From assembly GCA_911728455.2 (NCBI GenBank), contig OU452240.1:7101352-7165351 (forward strand): a stretch of 64,000 bases of DNA. Direction: 5' to 3'. Shown here in pieces: positions 36,508 to 47,190 of the stretch. The position numbers and the translations under genes were made by a program. The notes under the pieces were generated by a model. The model did not search any database, had not been told where the DNA came from, and saw nothing but the letters and a program-made list of their open reading frames with translations. The stretch's first letter is position 1. Each line of letters begins with the position of its first letter. This stretch comes from Marthasterias glacialis (Eukaryota > Echinodermata > Asteroidea > Forcipulatida > Asteriidae).

Positions 36508-37036
36508 CCAATATACAAACATTTTATCTTAAAGTGAAAAAAGATTGAGCATGCTTTCTACAAATTAACAATGACTGTCAGGAGAGAAGGAATGGCAAAG
36601 TCGCTTCTTAGATCTTCCAGCTTGGTTTGAAATTAATAGTAAATGAGCCATAATCGTTAACGGTGTACCTTTGGCGTGATAATTTGAACTTCTTGAAGGC
36701 GGAGTCAGAGAAAAGACACAAAAACACCTGTCATGACACTTAACCGATGAATATTAAATTCATGACAAATGAACTAAGATGATGTTATTTCAGCAATTGT
36801 GAATCAATAAGTCGCCAATGACATGATGGAAAACGCTGCTTCGTTCATTAATAGACTATCTGTATTGTTGGTTGAACTAAAATGTGTAACAGTTCGAAAC
36901 ATTAAACCAAAACCACCACAAAATGTGTTATGCAGTGCTCCGATGAAGTTTTGCTGAGCAGGGAGCAAAAGACACGAGTCTTTACAGAGTGCGCAGTTTG
37001 GTTTCTTTCAGACTTAGCAAATTTGTATGAGAACAA

Positions 37037-37167
37037 GGGGGTGGATTTCACAAAGCACTAGGACTAGTCTTATCTCAAGTTAGGATGAGTAACTAGTCCT
37101 AACTTATAGGACTAGTCAAAAGTTAGGACTAGTCCTAAGTTAGGACTAGATTTGTGAAATCCACCCC
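37037..37167. mobile_element. ~130-bp MITE with internal AGGACTAGTCCTA palindromes
   Basis: Ends GGGGTGGATTTCACAAAG and TTTGTGAAATCCACCCC. The interior repeats TTAGGACTAGTCCTA-like palindromes five times. It abuts the next MITE directly. Confidence 0.85.
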
Positions 37168-37365
37168 AGGGCCCAATTTCATAGAGCTGCTTAAATAGGC
37201 ACAAAAAGTAGCTCAGCACAACAAAATTATGCTTACCAGAATAAGGTTACCGGCCAAAACACCATGTCACATGTGCAATCTGTGACTGGTATCCTGCCCA
37301 TATTTTGTTTAGCATTAAATTGTTAAGCAATACTTTCTGCTTTAGCAGCTCTGTGAAATTGGACC
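37168..37365. mobile_element. ~200-bp MITE, CCAATTTCATAGAGCTGCTTA family
   Basis: Left end GGCCCAATTTCATAGAGCTG, right end CAGCTCTGTGAAATTGGACC. The interior has GGTTACCGGCCAAAACACCA. Degenerate relatives occur near 2400-2930 and 7900-7980. Confidence 0.8.
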
Positions 37366-37849
37366 TCGAGGTTCCCAGAAAATGTGCGAACAGGCGCAAA
37401 GGCTTGCTCGATTTTTTGCCCAAGCATCACTCAAGCAGAAATATTACGGAGCAGATTTTGAATCAGGTCACTTACAGTACACACTGTGATGCGGCTTGTG
37501 CCGATTCCGTAGCCATTTGACACACAAGTATCCAAGCAGAAGAAAAAAGAAAAAGAAAAGAAAAAAAAAACCCGTTAGGAGCCCAAAAACATTTTACATT
37601 GTACAATATTAGTGTACTGATTTCCTGCTAAATTGCACTTATAATTGCAGAAATTGGTTAAGCTATGTTTGGATTAGAAGCAGCTCTATGAACTGACTCA
37701 GTTTTCCACTCAATGAAAACGAAACAGCCACAAACATAGGGCACATTGTATTGCGGCTTGTAACCTATTGTATATTTTGTAGGCTTCGCATGATATTACC
37801 GGTAGCTTCGGATTATCATGGCGATGCCAATCAGCCTTTTACGATGCCG

Positions 37850-38111
37850 TTTACTATCTTTTAAAAAAGTGATCTGACTTGGAGGTAGGCCTAAAACAAA
37901 TACATTGTCTGCGTGTAAATAATAAAACAATAGTTTTAAAAACATTGAAATTAACACAGAAAGGCTAATCAAATGTAACATTTTATTCTGGTAATTATTA
38001 ATCTCAAAAGTCTAGATTTCAAACGTGGGGGGGGGGGGGCATCCAGGGGGCATGGACATCAGTTAGGGGGGCACGTGCCCCCTTGCCCCCCCCCCCTTAG
38101 CTACGCCACTG
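37850..38111. mobile_element. hAT-like element, partial (CAGTGGCGTAACTA family)
   Basis: Right end TTAGCTACGCCACTG. The interior shares GAGGTAGGCC-AAAACAAATA and TGTCTGCGTGTAAATA with 33795-34193. The left boundary is degraded. It ends only ~160 bp before Kv exon 2. Confidence 0.65.
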
Positions 38112-38272
38112 GATACCTTACTGTTTGTGTCTCATTCATTCTCCATTCCCCTCCCGTCCCTTCCGTCTCTCCCTTTCTTTCCCTTTTTTTTTGGGGGGGG
38201 GGGGCGCTACAGCCCCCTTAGCCCACCCCTGGATCCTCCAATGATAACAACTTTGTTCTGTTTTCTCTTCAG

Positions 38273-39167
38273 CTTATTGCAGCAATCTCGCTCATATTCG
38301 TCGTGCTTTCTATCACAACATTTTGCCTGGAAACTATGACAGCTTTCCAAATCGTTAACACTACGAACTCCTCTTCCGAGAACGTGGAGACAGCCCCGTT
38401 TCTGTTCGTCATTGAAGGAGTGTGTGTTACGTTCTTTACTCTGGAACTTTTAGTGCGGTTCATCTTCTGCCCAAGCAGACTCAGATTCTTCATTTCGGCA
38501 GAGAACATCATCGACATCTTAGCGGTGATACCTTTTTATACGGACTTAGGCAGTCGAGTCAGCAGTGCGAATTTGGGAAAGACCCTGAACGACTTTTTGA
38601 ATTTCCTGCGGATCGTTCGGATTTTTCGAATCTTCAAACTCGCCCGACACATAAGTGGGTTGAAAATTTTGGTTCATACGGTGAAGGCAAGTGCAAAGGA
38701 ACTTCTTCTGATGATAGTGTTTGTGACTCTGGTTGTATTGATATCGTCAAGTCTGATTTATTATGCGGAAAGATGGACAACGGAGGACATCAAGAAGAAT
38801 GACTTTACGGATATCCCGGTGGGATTCTGGTGGGCAGTTGTGACCATTACCACGGTAGGGTACGGGGACGTTGTGCCTCGGTCGTGGCTCGGGAGGATCA
38901 TCGGTGGAATGACGGCGGTCATCGGTGTCCTTACCCTGGCCCTTCCAATTCCGGTCATCGTCAACAACTTCTCTCTGTATTACACCCATGCACAAGCCAG
39001 TCAGAAGCTACCAAAGAAGCGAAAGAGAGCTCTAGTAGGAGCAGCTGACGTCTTGAAGACACAAGGGAACCAGATGGCATCGTCAAGTATCAGTGGTTAT
39101 TCAACTCAATCCACCAATGAATATGACACAAATAGCATCAGGAGTGAAGACAGCAATCTTAGAACAA
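38273..39167 (+). CDS. Kv3/Shaw-type channel, exon 2 (S1-S6 and pore)
   Basis: Encodes residues 213-510 and begins directly in S1 (LIAAISLIFVVLSITTFC). The S1-S2 loop has N-glycosylation sites (NTTNSSS). S2 (IEGVCVTFFTLELLVRF), S3 (NIIDILAVIPFY), the S4 voltage sensor (FLRIVRIFRIFKLARH, residues 323-338), S5 (ELLLMIVFVTLVVLI), the pore helix and K+ filter (TITTVGYGD, filter at ~405-411) and S6 with the hinge/gate PIPV follow in order. S4 keeps Arg325, 328, 331, Lys334 and Arg337, but the outermost charge position (322) is Asn. After S6 comes KLPKKRKRA, as in Kv3. A strong donor GTAAGT at 39168 ends the exon in phase 1. Reading through it adds ten residues (SKFSEKKVLT) to a stop at 39197-39199, a possible retained-intron isoform. 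Confidence 0.95.
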
Positions 39168-39220
39168 GTAAGTTTTCAGAAAAAAAAGTTTTAACGTAAA
39201 CATTTATTTTGTACGGATGC

Positions 39221-39423
39221 GTATTGCCGCCACGTGAATAAAAAAAATCTCACTCTTATCGTGTATGTACACGATAAGTTGGGAGTCTTCGTGTACGTAC
39301 ACGATAAATTTCGGCTTATCGTGTACGTACACGATATTATCTTGTAGGCCTATGCATACATGATAACTATCGTGTACGTACACGATAAGAGTGAGATGTT
39401 TTTTATTCACGTGGCGGCAATAC
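39221..39423. mobile_element. Inverted-repeat element built from TATCGTGTACGTACACGATA palindromes
   Basis: Ends GTATTGCCGCCACGTGAAT and ATTCACGTGGCGGCAATAC, perfect complements. Inside, the 20-bp palindrome TATCGTGTACGTACACGATA occurs about five times, intact or slightly decayed (around 39256, 39288, 39318, 39350 and 39368). It starts 53 bp after the exon 2 donor, within what would be the 3' UTR of the read-through isoform. Confidence 0.9.
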
Positions 39424-39579
39424 TCTTCCGTAATTTTGAATGGCCTCCCATACTTATAAAATTGTTAAAAAGAACCAAACTTTTAATTAAGTAATTTTTG
39501 AAGCTTTGCGTCGTGTGATGGATAATAAGTGACTGTAAATAGTAGTAGGCTAGTAAACTTGCGGGTATAACCAGGTATA

Positions 39580-39791
39580 AATCTCTTTTGGAGGAGTGGT
39601 GGCTCTGAAAAGAGCCGGTGTGGTCTCGACGTTTCGAACAGTATACTCCACTCGTCTTCAGGAGAATAATATACTGTTCGAAACGTCGAGCACCAGGAGT
39701 GAAGACAGCGCAGAAGTGAAGACGAGATGTTCAAAATGTCGAGACCACACCGTCTCTTTTCAGACAGACACCACTCCTCCAAAAGAGATTC
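39580..39791. mobile_element. Hairpin MITE, AATCTCTTTTGGAGGAGTGG
   Basis: The outer arms AATCTCTTTTGGAGGAGTGG and GGTGTGGTCTCGACnTTTnGAAC are inverted at both ends. A second inner inverted pair is CGACGTTTCGAACAGTATA. A decayed related stretch (CCGACGTTTCAATCAGCATG) lies at 39972-40010. Confidence 0.75.
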
Positions 39792-40099
39792 AACTTTTTA
39801 TTGTTATCAAGGAAGAAACTTCGCTTGGGTGAATTCAGGTGTTATACATTTAAATCGCTTTCCGAATCGTGTGCATGACCACAGTTCACGGAACTTTTGT
39901 TTTCCAAACGGACAAGTTGAAACTTTCTATAGAAAAGAACGTTCCTTATGTTTAATGCTGGCTCTTAAAACATCCCGACGTTTCAATCAGCATGCTCAGC
40001 CTGTCTTCATTTAAAGTGGGCTTCTGATTCTAAGACACTATATGTTTGTATTCGCATCATCATGTTCATGCATCAGATGCAGACAAGCTTTATTTTTAG

Positions 40100-40158
40100 A
40101 AGATATCAGACATGTCTTGGCAGATGTCAGAGTGTCACACCGTCTACAGTGGCCTTAA
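40100..40158 (+). CDS. Possible alternative 3' exon of the Kv channel
   Basis: A good acceptor (CTTTATTTTTAG, ending 40099) is followed by sequence which, joined in phase 1 to exon 2, gives KDIRHVLADVRVSHRLQWP and a stop at 40156-40158. The same DNA is also open in another frame to 40280 (SVTPSTVALNLQSDSEQDIS...), which would need a phase-2 or phase-0 join and so does not fit exon 2. Multiple C-termini are common in the Kv3 family, but no conservation could be checked. Speculative. Confidence 0.25.
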
Positions 40159-42497
40159 ACCTCCAGTCAGATAGTGAACAAGATATTTCTCGGTTCACAG
40201 ACAACGGGCTATTACAATCATTGATTGGTAGCCCCAGGAAACACAGGGGGAGGTTTGCTGTTGAGCTATCGGTGTCATGACGATGAAGTTGGGAATACAC
40301 AAGGAAAATGAGACAGGGTGGCTTAAGATGGATTGGGTTGGAGCTCGTTAAGACTGGCTGCGGATAAGAATGACTGGGTGATAAAATACTTCATGGATAC
40401 TTGGGTGTTGGTAGTCGATTACTGTTCCATGTTTCATTTTTTTTTATAGATTTAAATGATTCTGTCGCTCGCAAAGACCTCAAATGAGTTAAGAGTTTGT
40501 GGCATGTTTTCTTGTTGATTCTCGCTTTGTTTCAAAGAGAAGTTGATAGGAGAAAACAATTATAGCTTTTAAAATCATAATTGTAACGACATTGATACTA
40601 CAGCATATGGTTGCAATAATATTAATAGAATGTTGTTACCTTCGAGAACAATGCACTTGGTCACGATCTTGGTTGTCTTTTGCAAAGCAAAGCAATGTTA
40701 ACTCACGCAAAACATTTCCATTGCCTTTTTATACAGGTTTGATTATTTTAAAGTACAGATTTTATTGTTCGTGTCAAAAATATTTTGTTGAGATAAAATG
40801 TAGGCAAACTCTAGATTTACAATGCTGTTACTATTATTTTTTTGAAGATCGGCGAAAGAAATTTGTGATTCCTAATCATGCTTCTGAGGTCAGGTAAAAT
40901 TTTGAAATAATATTATCACAAAATAAAAAATAATCATGAAATTGCCCCTGATTCGTGAAGGCCACTCCCGTAGCCGAGGGGTTCGTTGCCACTGCAGCGC
41001 ATCGAGCAGAGAAACCCGCGGGCGGAAACCACACCACCTGCCCGGTACTCTGAGCTAGTGCAGTGCGGTCTCCATGAGGCACCTCGCTGTCCGGTACACT
41101 GAGCAGCAATGCATGCATTTCCTAAAACCGGGGTAGCTTGTGTGTGAGGTCATAAGGATATCTTAACATTCTGCATTGTGATTATAGATTTGTTGCTATA
41201 CCTCAATTACCAAATGCTAGGTATCTACAACAAAATAATGATTCAAGGGCAGTTATACTCAAATTCCTCAAAAAATGTGTTAGTGACAATTCAATATAAT
41301 ATTGAGAACCTTTTTACGAAGACAGGGTGGAAAATACAATAAAACCAACAAACAAACAATTACATTGCAGCCTCTAGATAAAAATTCAGCTGTGTTGATA
41401 AAGCCTGTGGATCGCTATGGATGAACATTATCTGAATGTTGTGAAGAAATGATCATTTATGTCAAACTGACATCATTAAACGTCACCATCCTCCATTTTG
41501 GCACCTCATTTTAGAAAAAGGGAATGGATATGTGGTAAACATGAAAATGCATTAAGTAATTCAGCTGAATTAAGTTCCCGTTTATTTAGTTTGATTGGCT
41601 AGCAGAAAATGGCCTCGAATATTACCAATAGACCGTCGAAGTCTCGCGTGTTTTAACATAAAAGTGCGCGATTTTGCTTTGCAGTAAAGCAATGAACACA
41701 GGAACCCAGTACCCTGTAACCAACTTCTTTTGATATCAATCAGCGGACTCATGGCAACGAAACAATTTTTCATCCCAGCCTCGTTTTGGTTACATTGAAT
41801 TTGCAAAGAGGATAGATACAATGTCGAATGTCTTTACACTAATTCAATTTATCACCGTCATAAAATGCCCAACTTGGCACTGAATTCATTGAGGTGTGTT
41901 TTCCAGGTAAACAGAAGAGAAGCCCTTTTAACATTTCTCAGTGTTGATACATCTGAAACGTCTATGAAATTAATCACTTCTTTCAACATTGTTGACTTAA
42001 GGTTTAATTAACGCTGAAAAAAAATTCTCCTTTCGTATGTTCATTGTCAAACACAGTCAGCCGCGTTGCTTGTTTTGAGGCGACGCAGTGTTCGTACGTT
42101 GGCAATGTCCATGAGTAAGTTGTTTGCGGTCTTTCTAGATTTTTTAAACAGCTGTACGTCGTGTTTGCAAGCGGGGCCCACGAGCCTTGGTAGCTGGGCA
42201 CAGGTGACGGGGGAAAAAGTTACGGTAAAGCGGTAACTGAAAATGGCGTCTCGTCGGTCATTCATTGAACAGTTCGTACAAAAGCAGCCTCGAAATTAAA
42301 CCCTGTTTCTTGACGTTGAGAATAAAACAACCGGCTCTTAGTGAGCCCTTGCCCAACTAACATATTCATAGATTATTACATGATCTACCCGTAAGATTTA
42401 AGTAATATTTTTCTCCAGCATGCAAAGCCTCACGTCTCACATTAAAAACTTTAATAACTGAGGGCAACTTTAAAATGCTCAGGGAAAGATTGATTTC

Positions 42498-42640
42498 GTG
42501 GCGTATCGTGGCCGAGCGGTTTAGTGCATTGGACTCAAGTTCTATAGTGGCTAAGTCATCAGGATGTGGGTTCGAATCCTGGTCATGACACTTGTGTCCT
42601 TGAGCAAGACACTTAACTATAATTGCTTTTAGTAAGGGAC
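42498..42640 (+). mobile_element. tRNA-derived SINE family 1, 5' part
   Basis: A-box in GTGGCCGAGCGGTTTAGTGC, B-box GGGTTCGAATCCTGG (42568-42582), then TGTCCTTGAGCAAGACACTT. The body beyond ~42640 is not recognisable. Lies 230 bp upstream of Kv exon 3, sense orientation. Confidence 0.85.
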
Positions 42641-42870
42641 GAAGCAGTTATGTTTGTCTCGCGATGGATTCATTTACCTCTCCCTGTTCTTAGCTGTGCT
42701 GTGAAGAGACTTGCATTTATATCTCGCCATGTCTTGTTTCTGTTCACTGGGGCAGGTTTCTACCCCTTCAAAAAGTAGCCCACACCTCGAGTGGCCTTTG
42801 GGCCTTGTGATAAGCGAATTGCATAAAAAAAGTTTAAAATACGGAACTTTGATTTGTTCAAATGTTACAG

Positions 42871-43143
42871 TTTCCGGAGCGGTTACGTCAAATGGTAGCG
42901 TGCGGATGCCGTCCTCGGCTATGGGCGAAAAGACGCAAATCTCGGTATACTTTACCGATGAAGTTATGGAGAGCCCAACGAGGTCCCGGTCTCCGATGTC
43001 CCCTACTCAGGGAGGGCTTGGGAAGTTTTCTCCTTCACAACAGCGCAGAATTGGGAAGAGAGCCAGTCTCATGCCATCTGGCCATGCAGGGGTTGGAAGA
43101 AGAGAAAGTTTTGCACCAAACGGTAACGCCAACAGGCAAAATG
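42871..43143 (+). CDS. Kv3/Shaw-type channel, exon 3 (C-terminal tail)
   Basis: Residues 511-602. The acceptor ends at 42870 and the exon completes the phase-1 codon A|TT. It encodes a cytoplasmic, disordered-looking tail rich in Ser, Pro and Arg. Basophilic kinase-type sites are visible (GKRASLMPS and GRRESFAPN), as are a proline-directed cluster (SPTRSRSPMSPTQ) and one likely strand-forming stretch (KTQISVYFTDE). The donor GTGAGA at 43144 ends it in phase 1. Open reading continues 60 bases past the donor but without codon constraint. Assignment to the channel rests on strand, order and matching phase at both ends. Confidence 0.75.
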
Positions 43144-44412
43144 GTGAGAATAATATTTACCTTAATTCCGAACAGTCACATTTTTCTATGCACATGACGT
43201 CATTTGAGTAGGGCGCCCTCGGCTAGAGGTCAAAAGAAGGTAGCTCATTGGCTGATCCTGTGCGCCGCGCGTGTAGCTGTGCGTTTTCCCATTGTTTCAT
43301 CATCGTTTTACCTCTAAGATGGCAATGTGGTGACGTCAGTGCATAAGATTTATTCCTTGAGGCTTACTAGTTTCCCTGTCCTTGAAATGTACAAATCCTG
43401 TGGAAGAAATAAAGTAACACATTGATTTTGTGAACAAAACAATTTAAAATTTACACACTTTTTTGGAGTCTGCTGCCACCAAACGGCAACAAACGATCAT
43501 TGTGGTAACTCAAAACCTTTAGATCTGTTGCCATAACTTTGCGAGGTTCACGACCCTCCAGTTTTGGAAAATTTCACCTTTGACCTTTGAGATTTTCTTG
43601 CGTGCATCAGAGTGCATGACGAAATGGTACAAATAAGCTCTTTACTCCACCGATAATGAATTTCGCGAATACCGAATGTGAAGTGCATTCTAGCAGTTTT
43701 GATTACTATTCTATCTTTCTTTCAAATAAGTTCCTTCGAAACAACGATTTCTTTATGACTCTGAAGTTGAACTTATTTTTCAAACTGAACGCATGTGTTG
43801 CATAAAGACAGGAAACGCAGTCAAGTGGAGCACTTATCCACTGTCACGTAACTTTTCTTGTAAGTACCCGTAACCACCACAAATGTTTCAACGTGTGAAG
43901 AGACATGCAGACTTAAACTGAGCATAATTTGAATTGAATAGGATAATTAAATGTTGTAGTTACTCTTAAATTCCATTAAAAAAATTGACGGAAAATGCAG
44001 TTAGATTTTCCCGTCCAATTTTGAAGAAATTTCGAGGTTGATTTCAAAATTTAAACTAAAAACACCAAATGAATCAACTCAAATTATTTTCAGTAAAAGA
44101 CTGCATGTCCCGTCACAGGTTGAAACACTTTCGGCTGATTTCAGGTACTTTACTTTTTTTTTTTACAAGCAGTAGAAAAAACTGCTAACATGACGGTTGC
44201 AAAATGGCCCCTTTACTGTGTTTCCTGTGATAAATCGTAAAATAAAGAATAATTTTACTGCAACTTTTGTTATGTAATAAACAATTAAACATTTTTCGTC
44301 GTGCTTGTTCAAATTGTATGGATTTTTTGTCAAGTATGGCAGACTTTTCATTCAAGGTGCATACCACCATTTGCTTCCTCATAAGATATTAACGATGTCT
44401 TGTTGTTCATAG
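43144..44412 (+). other. Intron 3 of the Kv channel gene
   Basis: Donor GTGAGA at 43144, acceptor TGTTGTTCATAG ending 44412. No repeat with clear boundaries seen. Confidence 0.7.
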
Positions 44413-44501
44413 GCCGTAGTCGATCGTTGGTCGCAGGGGCGCTGCGACCGCCTCCACGTCGACGCTCCCTTCTACCCTCGATGACGGAAGTGGATGTGTG
44501 A
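44413..44501 (+). CDS. Kv3/Shaw-type channel, exon 4 (C-terminus)
   Basis: Residues 602-630. Completes G|GC and reads RSRSLVAGALRPPPRRRSLL then PSMTEVDV, stop TGA at 44499-44501. The RRRSLLPS motif echoes KRASLMPS in exon 3, suggesting repeated kinase-target motifs. A polyadenylation signal candidate AATAAA is at 45418-45423. Small, so found only by phase-guided reading; the arginine-rich, GC-rich composition contrasts sharply with its AT-rich surroundings. Confidence 0.7.
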
Positions 44502-46461
44502 CGTCACTGGTTGCCTGGTAACGGACATCAAGCAGCTGTCTGTCGGTTGACATTTTCTATGTTTATCGTCCTTCCTTCAACGCCTACGTATTGCTGCGTC
44601 TTGTGTTTTAGTACTTGGAAAAACAACCTGCGTGAGAAAATGGGCTGGGCGTTCGAGTAGCTACAACAATACCTTTCAACAACTTCATATTATAAGTACA
44701 AACACTATAAAATTCGAAAGGTTTAAGCAAAAAACAAACAATCTATATAAGACATGTTAAAACGGTCATTATCCTAGATCAAGGTTACCGAAGAATACTT
44801 CGCTTTATGGAGTAGTAATCCCTATCAAGACAACACCCACGTCTGTACACCCACGTGTACACGGCACTTTACGCCATACCCACCAAACAGCACCGCTGTG
44901 GCAAATTGAGGTTGGTATTGGTTACTTGATAATGCCTAATGAACGTACTATGCAGAAAAGCTGAAAAGAAATGTTTTCTGTAATTGTTTGAACAAACTAC
45001 GTGGAACATTAACAACACAGAGGGCATCCATAATGCAATCGTACGTCTGCTATGGACTTACATGTAACCTTCCCAATGCCCCCTTTACTCGTGATCTCAG
45101 TATTATTCCTTTTTCCATGACCATCCCCTCCACTTTTCACAACAAATTTACGCCACTGAGTTCTCATGAATGTAACAACCTCAGGCTATCTTGTTTGAAG
45201 ATTGAACAATGATTAATTTATTCCACAGCTTTACTCTTACCCTAATCATGATACCTACAGTATAATGGATTGACAACTAAGTCTCCGTACACAAGCGCCG
45301 TTGTTTCTACAAATCTTTGAAATAATGTTAACTCAAATGACAAATCATTAGGACAGGAAGACAATCAGCATTTGCTGATGAGAAATATTAGTAAATCAAT
45401 TAAAATGCTTGACTTTTAATAAACGCTTTGCTTGAATTTGCAAGAGAGATTTGTAACAATTTAAGATCTCTTATTTATGGTTCAAATTTAATAAATGGCG
45501 TTGACATTCGTACTCTCAGTGTTGTGCTTACATGCACCATGCAGGAAAGGTCAAGCTGATAGTGCAGTGTACTTTGTCTGATTAAAAAAACATGACAAAA
45601 ACAAACCTATCAACCACAAGGGAAACTGACTGGGTAAATTTCTAAATCAGTTTTTGGGGTAAACAAAGAAAAATTGACTGGAGCAGGATTTGAACCTGCG
45701 ACCACCGGCTTACCGGTGAAAATTTGGGCTCAATCCGTCGTCCGAGTCAGGAGAAAATCGTGGAAAAATCGTGCATACTTTTCAGCAAGTAAACACATTG
45801 GTCAAAATTTCGATTTTTAAACCCAAAATCAGATGCTGCGGTTTTTTTTCGAATATATATTTTTAAAGGTTTTCAGATACAGTTTTCTCAAATATGACAG
45901 AATTTCAGGGGGAAATATTTCACAGAAAAAAAAATGGTTCTATAGTATTAACTCCATAAACAGGAAGCTTTTTTTATTCTTACCAATCATGTATAGCGCC
46001 TTAAAGACGCATCAAAATGTAAATATTTCCGACTAGACTTGTTAGAATTTACTAATATTATAGAGTGGGTTAAACCATCAAAATGTCAAGATTTAGCTGC
46101 ATATGCACCTTTTTGTAATTGTAAGATTCTGTTATAGTCGAAATTAATTGGTGTACATCTTATTATCCTACTTTAAAAATATGTCTGCATTGCTAACTTG
46201 TTGGAATATTTACTGCCATACTATTTTTAACAAAACAAATAATAATCAATAAGTAGTCATTACAACTGTACATATCACAACCTAATTTGTGTTACAGTGT
46301 AATGGATGCGAAATAAAACTTCTCGATAGATGAGAAGTTAGTTTTTTTTTAAATTACCTAACATGTTCTTCATGGGAAAAGTACATGCTTGAAACATTTA
46401 TGAGACATTATATATTATTGAAAATTAAAATGAGTTTTAGGGATGATGCCAACATGTGGTG
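44502..46461. other. Kv 3' UTR and intergenic DNA
   Basis: Probable 3' UTR to about 45440 (AATAAA at 45418-45423). A SINE fragment lies at 45678-45790. The rest is AT-rich with no gene seen. Confidence 0.5.
45678..45790 (-). mobile_element. tRNA-like SINE fragment (family 4)
   Basis: The minus strand carries GGTCGCAGGTTCAAATCCTG (B-box/T-arm) with upstream GTAAGCCGGTGGTC, fused to a body CCGTCGTCCGAGTC (plus strand) that recurs at 30985-31085. No A-box or acceptor stem can be completed, so it is not a tRNA gene. Confidence 0.5.
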
Positions 46462-46614
46462 ATATTGGACTGGCAATGAGGGAAATAGTGCACGTCTATG
46501 AAACCCGAGGGCCTGTGAGTGACCAGGAGAGGGAAATAGGACCCTCTCCTGGTCACTCACAGGCCTGAGGGGTGCATAGACGTGCACTGTTGCCCGAATA
46601 TTGCCAGTCCATAT
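46462..46614. mobile_element. ~150-bp near-perfect hairpin MITE
   Basis: Outer ends ATATTGGACTGGCAAT / ATTGCCAGTCCATAT. Stem segments include GTGCACGTCTATG and GGCCTGTGAGTGACCAGGAG, with the complement following after a short loop at ~46530. Almost the entire length is paired. Confidence 0.9.
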
Positions 46615-46887
46615 GTGTTTTATAACACACCTCAGTCCAAAATGTCGGTTAGAAGAGTAAATCGCGGTTTTTTGGCCGGAGATTCTTCACGATCCGCAGA
46701 CGCTGCCATTTTCGTTCTCTTGAGGGCACTGTTTACCAGTCAACAGTTTTGGGGTTTTAGAAACTATTTCCCGCTTTACGAACTATTTCCCCCAAATGAA
46801 GCGCGTGCGGTTCGTGTGGTGCAGATTTAATGCACTAGGCTACCACACATTAACATAAATTGTTATGGCTTGGCTCATGACAAGATC

Positions 46888-46984
46888 AACGTCTGAAACC
46901 GAGACGCTCTTGAGTCGTTCCGAACGTCTTCAACAGTCGATCTTTCGACTGTTGAGTCGCTCCCAACTGTTTCAGACGTGGAAC
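46888..46984. repeat. ~100-bp imperfect hairpin
   Basis: The arms CAACGTCTGAAAC / GTTTCAGACGTGGAAC and CAACAGTCGATC/TTTCGACTGTTG bracket GAGTCGnTCC repeats. Possibly a small MITE; boundaries uncertain. Confidence 0.55.
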
Positions 46985-47058
46985 TTTTCATGTACTTAAC
47001 TCAATAACTTGGTTCAGCGCGACTCTGGAGCACCAGTCTGAACCGGTTGTATGAATCC

Positions 47059-47190
47059 AAGGCCGTGTCCAAATCAAGCGACTTCGGCTACGGCTAGGGC
47101 CGTTGGCTGCAGCCACAACGTTGAAGAATAGGAATCCTCGGCGTTCCGGCCGTAGCCACTGCCGAAGCCATTCATTCGGACACGGCCTTA
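47059..47190. mobile_element. MITE, AAGGCCGTGTCCGAATGAAG family (copy 2)
   Basis: Starts AAGGCCGTGTCCAAATCAAG and ends CATTCGGACACGGCCTT. Aligns along its length with 23510-23641. Confidence 0.85.

Larger units (their letters stand above)
28661..38272 (+). other. Intron 1 of the Kv channel gene (9.6 kb)
   Basis: Runs from donor GTAAGA at 28661 to acceptor TTTTCTCTTCAG at 38272, joining T1 to S1 in phase 0. It hosts hAT-like elements, a SINE, several MITEs and microsatellites, listed separately. Stretches such as 29583-30980, 31330-33794 and 34194-35466 show nothing recognisable. Confidence 0.9.
39168..42870 (+). other. Intron 2 of the Kv channel gene
   Basis: Donor GTAAGT at 39168 to acceptor AATGTTACAG ending at 42870, phase 1. 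It contains a palindrome-iterated element (39221-39423), a hairpin MITE (39580-39791), a SINE (42498-42640) and a possible alternative 3' exon (40100-40158). 40900-42490 holds no recognised gene; a GC-rich patch at 40960-41110 is unexplained. Confidence 0.85.

Noticed and set aside
39590-39700. Hammerhead-ribozyme-like core (CTGAAGA ... GAAAC) on the minus strand of the hairpin MITE
   Set aside because: The first base pair of stem II would be C:C and GAAAC runs straight into GTC with no room for helix III, so a cis-cleaving fold is not supported.
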